Assembly (NCBI GenBank): GCA_030063045.1
Contig: JAQSEB010000023.1
Span: 2,976,001-3,040,000 of the forward strand
Source: Pratylenchus scribneri
Taxonomy: Eukaryota > Nematoda > Chromadorea > Rhabditida > Pratylenchidae
DNA length: 64,000 nt
Direction: 5' to 3'
The position numbers and the translations under genes are program-made. This document shows, piece by piece, positions 56,429 through 64,000 of this stretch. The notes beneath the pieces were generated by a model. The model did no database searches and was not told the DNA's origin. It was given only the letters and a program-made list of their open reading frames with translations. How positions within the stretch are numbered: position 1 is the stretch's first letter; each line of letters starts with the position of its first letter.

Positions 56429-59400
56429 TCAAATAAAGGTTTGGGTCGATGGATGGGAAAATTGTTGATAATTTTCACTTTTTGTTTTGTTTTTCTCTTC
56501 CAATGATTTTGGAGGAGGTGGACCCGTTCTCAACTTAAAATCACGTTCCAATAATCGAAATATGGCACTGAACAATCGCCTAAAAAATATTAAAAATTAT
56601 TTTAAAAATGCTAAAAATTCAAAACCTTTCTTCTTCCGAGGCAGAAAAATTTTTATTTGAATGATTGGATTGGAAATGTTCATCAAAATTGTTTGGCCTA
56701 ATTGCGGGAATTTGTTCTGAAAATGCAATTTAATTAATATTAATTTCAATTAATTTATTAACCGCATCGGCATCGTTTTTTGGTGTCATCGATGCATTCC
56801 AAATGAATGCAATGGCCACAGGGAAAGAGGAAAAAGGATTTGGAGATTCGTTGGCCACATTCCAAACAATGTTGCTGGCAACCCTGGAGGAAGGGATCAT
56901 CCGTATTTGTGAGGGCAGAAGATGAAGTGGACGGTTGATTTTGAGGTGGATGATTTGATGAGGAAGATGAACTTGCAAAATGACTTCTAAAAAATTAATT
57001 ATTAATTTATGAGTTTATTTTTGTATTACTTTTTCCAAGCCACTTTTCGCCATCTTTCCGTCAATTCCCATCCAATACAATCTCGTGTACATTTTTGCAT
57101 TAAAGTACGAATTTCACACCTAAAAATTAATCATAATTTAATTCTTATTAATGCAAATTAATTAACCATAAAAGCATTTGGCGTAGAATATTTTGGAATG
57201 CGTGAAAAGGGACATTCCGGAAGAGAGGATGGGAGAAGAATTCACTGATCAATGAAACCATTGGAAGGGCTTAAATAAAATAATTATACATTTATTTAAT
57301 TAAATTAAAATAAACTAGAAAGAACCATTATTTTGATGATGGCCTTCATCCTCTTCTTGTTGTTGTTCAATCATTGCCGTAAACACACGGGACAATTGTG
57401 AATCGGGACGAAGCAAATGAGTGTGCAAAACTTAAATTATATTTTAAAAAGTAACCATTCATTTAAATTCTCACCATCACTGCCATTTTCCGCCGCCGAT
57501 TCGCCAATTGAATTGAGAAGATGGCGAAATAATTTTGGCATCCAATTGCCTTGACGTGCTTCCAAAGGGTGAATGCTGGCCAATTCCAACAATATTCCAA
57601 TGCATCGTTCCATTCGTTTTGCAGTATTTACTTAAATTAAAATTGTTTAAATTAAAAAATAATATATTTAATTTTACTTGAATTATTTTCATCCTTTTGT
57701 TGATGCATTTTGACAATTCCTTCATTAAAAAGATACTCAAATGCGCGTTGAATATGACCTCGGGCAACCAATAAAATTGCACTGCATTCCAATAATAGAC
57801 CTAAAATATTTAAATTTAATTAAAAACTAAAATGAATTAAATTAATTTAATTAAAATGAATTAAATTATTCACCATTTTGCATTGAAACATTCAAACAAT
57901 GATCATTTAATGAGCCCAATGGAAGCCAATAACGCAATTGGTCCACTAATTCCATGTCCAATGAATGAAATGATTGGACTGCTAAAATTGCCAAAAATAA
58001 TAATTAAATTAATTAATTAAATCAAAATTATACAATTTTCCGTTTCAATTATGCATTTTTGAACTGTTCCTTCAAAAAAATAGTCAAAAAGTAATTCATC
58101 CTGTTCTTCGTCATTTCCAGTCAATGTACGGTGTCCTTGTTCTCGACTATTTTTGGAAATAATTAATTAAAAAAGGAAAATATTTTACCGAATTTGAAAA
58201 CATTGTTGAAGCAAAGGAAGTGGCAAATTTTTGGGTTGAAAACGACATTCAACCAACAATTCTGGGAAATTGCCAAGGATCATTTGGGCACTTTGTTTTG
58301 CATCCAGCGCCGAAAGTTGATGCAATTTTCGGCGCACAAAATGGCCCAATTCCGCCTGTTTATCCGAATCACGAATGGAGGAAAGCAAATCGGAAAGAAT
58401 TGGAAAAATGTTCAACTTAAATAAATTAATATATTTTTAAATATTTATTTATTAAAAAATTAAACCGGTTCAACCGGATCCTGAAGGCAATATTCCAATA
58501 AATTTAAGTATTCTTTGCGCAAAGTAAAAATAAAGGCACAAATGTGAACACTAAAAATAATTTAAATTGATTTAAATAATTAAATTTACTATGGCAATTT
58601 TTGTGCAATTTTGAGCACTTCATTCAAATCAATTTCGGGCAAAATTCGAAGCAATTCAACAATTCCCTGTTCTGCCATTTTTTGGGAACGCAAATTTGGA
58701 AAAGGCCGTCCCAAAATGGATTTAATCAACTAAAATAAAATTATATAAAATATTTATATTTGTTTTAATTTTACCTGAGTGAAAAGGAAAATATCTTTTG
58801 GGATTGCCCCTTTTTGGAGTAATCCACTGACAAAAGTAATCAATAATGGGCCCAATTCATTTGGTAATTCGTCATTGGTGCAATCTTCGATGCATTTTGA
58901 CACCAAAACATCGACCAAACGTTTTAGTCGGCCTTAAAAATAAATTTAATTTTAATATTTTGGGCATTTTGTACCTTCACTTTGGGCAAAAATGGGTGCA
59001 TCGGCGCAGGTGCTGATCACATTGAGGAATTGTTGGGCATCGAAATGAAGTAATAAATTCAAATGAGGGAAACGATGCAATTCCAAATTGGTTGTTGTTT
59101 TGGCATTTGATGGAATGGGACTTCCACCTCCACCTGAACCATCATCCGTGGACGAAGGTGATGGGGTGGCTGCAATGTGGAAACTGGGTCGAAGTTGGAC
59201 GAGGAACTGAACAAAGTGAGGAAATTATTATTAAATATTATTTAATTTTGACAAAATAATGATTTATTATTGGTTTGTATTATACTCCCAAAACCTAACT
59301 CTATATCCAATAAACCGTTTAAAACATCTTATGGTTTTGGTTCAAAACTTAATTAAAATTGAATAAACCTAAGCCTAAACCAAATTATTATCAAACAATG

Positions 59401-62400
59401 TACATCGATGAAATCTATCAATTCATTTTGATTATAAATTGAATTGTCATAATATTTTTTATAATCCAATTTTTTTCCAAATTAAAATATTATTTAATTT
59501 ACTTTGTACGTTTCCAATGGGACTGTTTTTGCCAAATGTTCATCCGGCAATTCTCCATATGGATATGCTCTTCCGGCCAAACATGAACTCAAATAGAGTA
59601 GCAATTTGTTGCCTTGGGCCACTTCCAAATCCGACAGCAATTCTTTATGGACAAATTTTTGCATATGTTCGAACATTTCCTTCAAAAAAATGAATTTAAA
59701 TTTTAATAATTTTTTTTTACAGTCAAAGGTGAAATATAATCTCTCATTGCATTGTTGAAAACATAACAAATTCCATCGAATAATTGATGTTCACGGCATG
59801 CCGTCATCACCTTCAAAATTAGCTCATTCAATCAATCAAATATTTACTTTAAATTTACCTGATGTAAATCCATACATTCAACAGGTAATTTTATTACACT
59901 TTGTTCAAATTGTGGTAATTGTCCTTCTGTCAACAAATAATTCAAATAATCATTCACCAGCGTTGGCGGCGGTTGATCCAATTCATTTTCCAATACAAAT
60001 TCCTAAATTTTAATTAAATTAAAATATTTTTTAATTTTTTTTACTTCAATTAATTCCAAAAAAATTGAACGGCAAAGACAGTCCTTTTGGATTCGGGTGT
60101 AAATGGAATTATAGAGGAGATCGAAATGGCTGGTTATTACGCAGGCACGAATAATCACATGGAAATTACGCTAAAAAATAATTAAATAAATTTAAAATTA
60201 ATTATTTTTTTTACTTTATAATGGGAAATGAGCTCATCAATTCGGCCACTGTCCAGTCCATCCAAAGTTTGGTCCAATAAATGTTCGACCAATGATGGAA
60301 TTTGGCGAAATGCTTTGGCCCGAAATGATCCTCTTTTGGTTCGATCTCGAACTTGTCCGGTGCAAATATCAATGGAAAAAAGGAGGGCAGAAGCAAAATC
60401 ATTTCTAAACAAATAATGTGAATAAAAAAACAGTCATTTTTGAACCTTTTTATTAACAATTCCAATTGTTCACTTTGTTCCAAAAGTGAGGCCGTAAAAA
60501 TGCCATTTTGTCCAAGCAAATGAATTCGATATTCGGAAGAATGTCGGGCCACGGATTGGAAACAAACAAAATTGGCCAAATTTTGCATTGCCTTTTAATT
60601 TTAATTAATTAAATTTAAATATTTTATTAATTATTGGCGAATACCTGGCTAACATTTTGACCAGTTGCCAATCCTTTGAAATCGACACCATTATAAATTA
60701 ATTTAATTGAGGCGGCAATTTCTTCCACCGCAGAAGGATTTAAAGTAACTAAAAATTATAAAAATATTTTAAAGTAAATTAATTTACCTTGTGAATTATT
60801 TAAATTCGACACTTTTCTTTGTTCTCTTTTACTGTGGCCATCATTGGTTGCAATTCAAATAGTTGGAGCTGTTCAATGCCATTTTCGGCACTCAAAGCCA
60901 ACAAAGCCCAATCATCAATCCTTCAAATTCGAATTAATTAATTTACGGTTAATTTATTTTTTACCATTTTAAATTTATAATTGGAGAAGGAAGACGCAGT
61001 GTTTGAACCAATGGAAAAAGCAAATCGCCGCCAACCCTCTGCCGAACTTGATAAATTCTCAAGTCACATTCACGGGCAATGCAAATTCGCAAATCACGCA
61101 CAATCGTGTGGGTGGTCAACTTTAATTAAATTTATTAAATATTTAATTCAATTTTTACTTTCATTTTCCTCTCGCGCCAATCAATTAATGGAGGAAATTG
61201 GGGGGAACCGTGCAATCGAATTTGGCCAACGGTGGCACCCCTCTTTTTGATGGAAAGTAGCAAAGCTTGATAGAAGGTGGCCAAAATTAGCATTTCAATC
61301 CCTTCATCCGTTTGGACGAATGATAAACTAAAATATTGATTTTTTGAATTTAAATATTTATTCTTACTTTGTGACTTCTCCTTTGCTGCCTGTAAAAAGG
61401 CAACGAACATTTTCCTTTTTCTGATTATTCAATTTTCTCTCATGAAATTCATAAACATTTCCTCCATTGTCCACAATCAAAAGTGAATAAATTGAAATGT
61501 ATTTGACGTGAATTATTCCCCGTCCGGGTTGGATAATGTCATCGGATTTGAAGAGAATTTTGCCATTTCCCTTGCACTGGAAAATGATTAATGCGCCCAT
61601 ACTGAAGCCAATGCAAAGTCGGGATTGGTCAGAGGAAAAATCCAAACATGAAATTGAGCCAAATGCTTAAATTAAATAATAAAAATTAGTGGATTGGACA
61701 AACCATTGCCGGGATGAATGGAATAAATGATCCGATGAATTCCTCCTCTCTCAAAAAGGAGGCAATGTCCGTAAGAAGTGCCAACGGCGAGTAAATTTAG
61801 GCCAATACAAATTGCCGTTGGATGGCCTCGATCGGCAGAATGCGATGCAATTTGTTGAGAAATTGCATCTAAAATAAATTTAATTAAATATAAATTAATA
61901 AATTTAAATTGACCTTCTCGTTGAATGACTAACGGCGAATCGAGTTGATAGGTATTTGGCATTTCAGTTGGCACTGCCCCATATCTGCCCATTGGAGGTA
62001 AATGTGCATCAATTCCGGTTGCGGCAGCCGAAGAGCAGCCATCCTCCATCGCAAATGAGTTTGAGGGAATTGTTGGTCCAGCATAGAGTAAATCGTCATC
62101 ATCCAATGGAAAATCATTTTTCTAAAATGCAATAAAAATAAATTATTTAATAAAATTAAATTAAACCTCAGCCAATATTTCTTCAACAGTTTGTGTCCTA
62201 ACCGACATTCTCTCCAACATTTCCAATTCCAATTCAAGCCATCGCTCTTCATCACCTGCTGCTGTGCTACCGGCGTCCGTTCTGCATTTAATAATATTAG
62301 AGTGAATATTTTACACTAAAATACCCAGTTCCATTTGTGCTTGTTTCGGTTGTAAGCAAAAGTGGAAGGTCGTCATCAACTTCATCGTTAATTGTATTCA

Positions 62401-62574
62401 CCGGTGATGTTGATGGATTACTTTTCATTAGCCGAAATTCACTTCTCTCCCTAAAATTGCTAAATTAATTGGATAAATTCTTTTCTTCAACCTCATCTCT
62501 GCCGGATCAATAGTATTTGAATGACCATTTTGGTCACCATTTTCCCTTTTCTCATCATCATTAGAAGTCAACAT
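56429..62574 (-). CDS. vps-8: VPS8 subunit of CORVET
   Basis: Large minus-strand gene of many short exons from ATG 62574 to TGA 56429-56431. The N-terminus is acidic (MLTSNDDEKRENGDQNGHSN, WLELELEMLERMSVRTQTVE). A WD/beta-propeller region carries VPS8 signatures: ASHSADRGHPTAICIGLNLL, AVGTSYGHCLLFE, CLDFSSDQSRLCIGFSMGAL, HVKYISIYSLLIVDNGGNVY, CLFTGSKGEV. A long helical, clathrin-repeat-like middle follows. The C-terminus has a RING-H2 finger (CLECGQRISKSFFLFPCGHC, IHLECIDDTKKRCRCG, about 56763-56890), as expected for VPS8. CORVET tethers early endosomes through Rab5. Many internal exon boundaries were not individually fixed. Confidence 0.88.
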
Positions 62575-62994
62575 CCACTTAGCTTAAAATAAAATAATTA
62601 GTGTTTTTAAACATTAATATAAATTTTCTCATCAAAAATTCAGAGAGATTTATGCGAAATTTTCGATATAAATTAATAAAATTTTATTATTATATATTTC
62701 AATTTAACAATATCCAAATTTATTAAGTGAAAGGTTGTTTTGTATGGCCCATCAAAGTCCATAAATTATAAAAAGTAAAGAAGGAAGGATAGGCAAGAAA
62801 AATGAAATAATAGAAAAAATATTAGAAGAAATTGCGAAAGTTGAAAAGGAATGTTTTGAAAGGAGTTAGGCTGGGAAAGTCAGTTTTCGGTCAAATTGGT
62901 GTGAATTATGATTAGTTTTAACAATTAGATGTGAATGAATGGATACAAATATTGCTTTTAATTTTGTTTTGTGCCATTTGTTATTCACATAATG
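62575..62994. other. Intergenic between two minus-strand genes
   Basis: About 420 bp, AT-rich, holding the VPS8 promoter side and the GMPPB 3' end. The gap is longer than usual within a nematode operon; no other feature seen. Confidence 0.45.
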
Positions 62995-64000
62995 ATTGTT
63001 GGATCGGGAACATTGTCAGCAATGGATTTATGCGGGAGGACACAGGCTCCATTCAAATAGAGTTCATCCTTCACCACAACATCCTCACCAAGCACACTGA
63101 TGTTCTCAATTCGAACCCAATTCCCTGAAAAATAATGATGAAAAAATTTAAAAATATAATTAACTACCAATTATGCATTTTCGACCAACAATACTATGGC
63201 CAATATAAGTATGTGAATGGATGGTTGTGTCGGGCAGAATGGTAGTATTATGCAAACGGACGCCTTCCTCCAATTTCACATTTGCTCCAATGCAAACATA
63301 TGGACCAATGCAACAGCCTTAAATGAATTAATATTTACGAATTATAATTTAATAAACCAAACCTGGAGCAATTTGTGCCGATGGTGCGATGAGGACGGGT
63401 TGGATTAGTTTAGTCTTTCCTTCAGCCGATTCTCCACCATTAGCCATAACATTTGTTGGAACTTTGGCGGTCTCTTCTTCCAATATGTGATTCAAATATA
63501 GGCGAACGCCTTAAATATCTATTTATTTTCATTTATTAATGGAATTACCTTTTAAGAAATCCTTTGGTTGACCAACATCCATCCAAAATCCGGATAACAC
63601 AAAAGCGTATAACTCACCAGTTTCAGTCATTTTAGGGAAAATCTTAATAAAGCCATATACTTTTATTATATTAGTTTAATCTCTAACTTCTTTCTCAATT
63701 GAACAAGGCGCTCGTGGAATCATTGCCAACATTGATGGATTCAAAATGTATATGCCAGCATTAATCTCAAATAAAATTAATGTCATAAATAAATAAATAA
63801 ATAAAACCATTTACCTTGTTTCCCACATATTCCTGCGGTTTCTCCACAAAGCGATCAATGCGCCCGGAATCCTCCTCAAATACAACCACACCATATTTGC
63901 TTGGTTCATTCACCTTTAAATATTTTGTTATTATTGCCAAAATAATATAAAAAACCTTGGTGACTAAAATTGTGCCTTGACGTCCATGTTTTTTGTGGAA
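62995..64000 (-). CDS. Mannose-1-phosphate guanylyltransferase beta (GMPPB), partial
   Basis: The 3' part of GMPPB, which makes GDP-mannose from mannose-1-phosphate and GTP in the cytosol. Exons read, in order: [91 protein letters not shown], then the left-handed beta-helix hexapeptides ([40 protein letters not shown]), ending in [20 protein letters not shown] and the conserved terminal TIIM before the stop at 62995-62997. The N-terminal nucleotide-binding motif lies beyond the window. Confidence 0.93.

Overview
The window is nuclear DNA of a nematode. It is AT-rich, with short phase-consistent introns of mostly 40-60 bp ending in TTTTAG/TTTCAG, splice acceptors sitting directly before start codons, and nematode-type genes: kal-1, an EGF/LIN-3-like ligand, an EGAS-type EGF+DEG/ENaC channel, twist/hlh-8, Drosha, VPS8 and GMPPB. 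Repeated AG|GC-AG introns and a bacterial-type alditol oxidase would fit a plant-parasitic (tylenchid) nematode, but the species cannot be fixed from sequence alone. All gene models below were assembled by hand from reading frame, splice phase and family motifs.

Layout. 0.4-1.1 kb: tail of an AMOP-domain protein gene (+). 1.1-5.5 kb: CT-rich sequence without a supported gene. 5.5-11.7 kb: kal-1/anosmin (+), with a 2.8 kb intron. 12.0-12.9 kb: 34-bp satellite with a 306-bp higher-order period. 13.1-17.9 kb: tandemly duplicated gene pair (EGF-like ligand plus C2H2 zinc finger, all -), the second pair broken, with two tRNA-derived SINE copies at the breakpoints. 19.0-19.6 kb: fold-back element. 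19.8-20.5 kb: DnaJ-domain protein (-). 21.2-34.6 kb: two near-identical head-to-tail copies of a 6.73 kb segment, each carrying the end of an unrecognised gene, an EGAS channel, a two-domain six-cysteine secreted protein and twist/hlh-8. The breakpoints cut one gene at each end, so only copy 1 can have the intact left-edge gene and only copy 2 the intact right-edge gene, a secreted protein with a threefold cysteine repeat. 36.6-38.4 kb: sugar transporter. 39.7-40.9 kb: two small secreted proteins. 41.4-43.7 kb: Gln/Pro-rich secreted protein (-). 46.0-48.0 kb: FAD alditol/xylitol-oxidase-like enzyme. 48.2-49.0 kb: AT minisatellite. 49.6-54.7 kb: Drosha. 54.8-56.1 kb: mariner (maT-like, DD37D) transposon with one in-frame stop. 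56.4-62.6 kb: VPS8 (-). 63.0 kb to the end: GMPPB (-, partial).

The genes do not form one pathway. Several are housekeeping (vps-8, gmppb, Drosha, DnaJ), several are developmental or extracellular (kal-1, EGF ligand, twist, AMOP), and several are small secreted cysteine- or glycine-rich proteins. The most notable signals are four independent AG|GCAA introns (five counting the twist duplicate), the recent 6.7 kb duplication, the intron-bearing bacterial-type oxidase, the DEG/ENaC channel with Cys in the selectivity-filter serine position, and the structured satellites.
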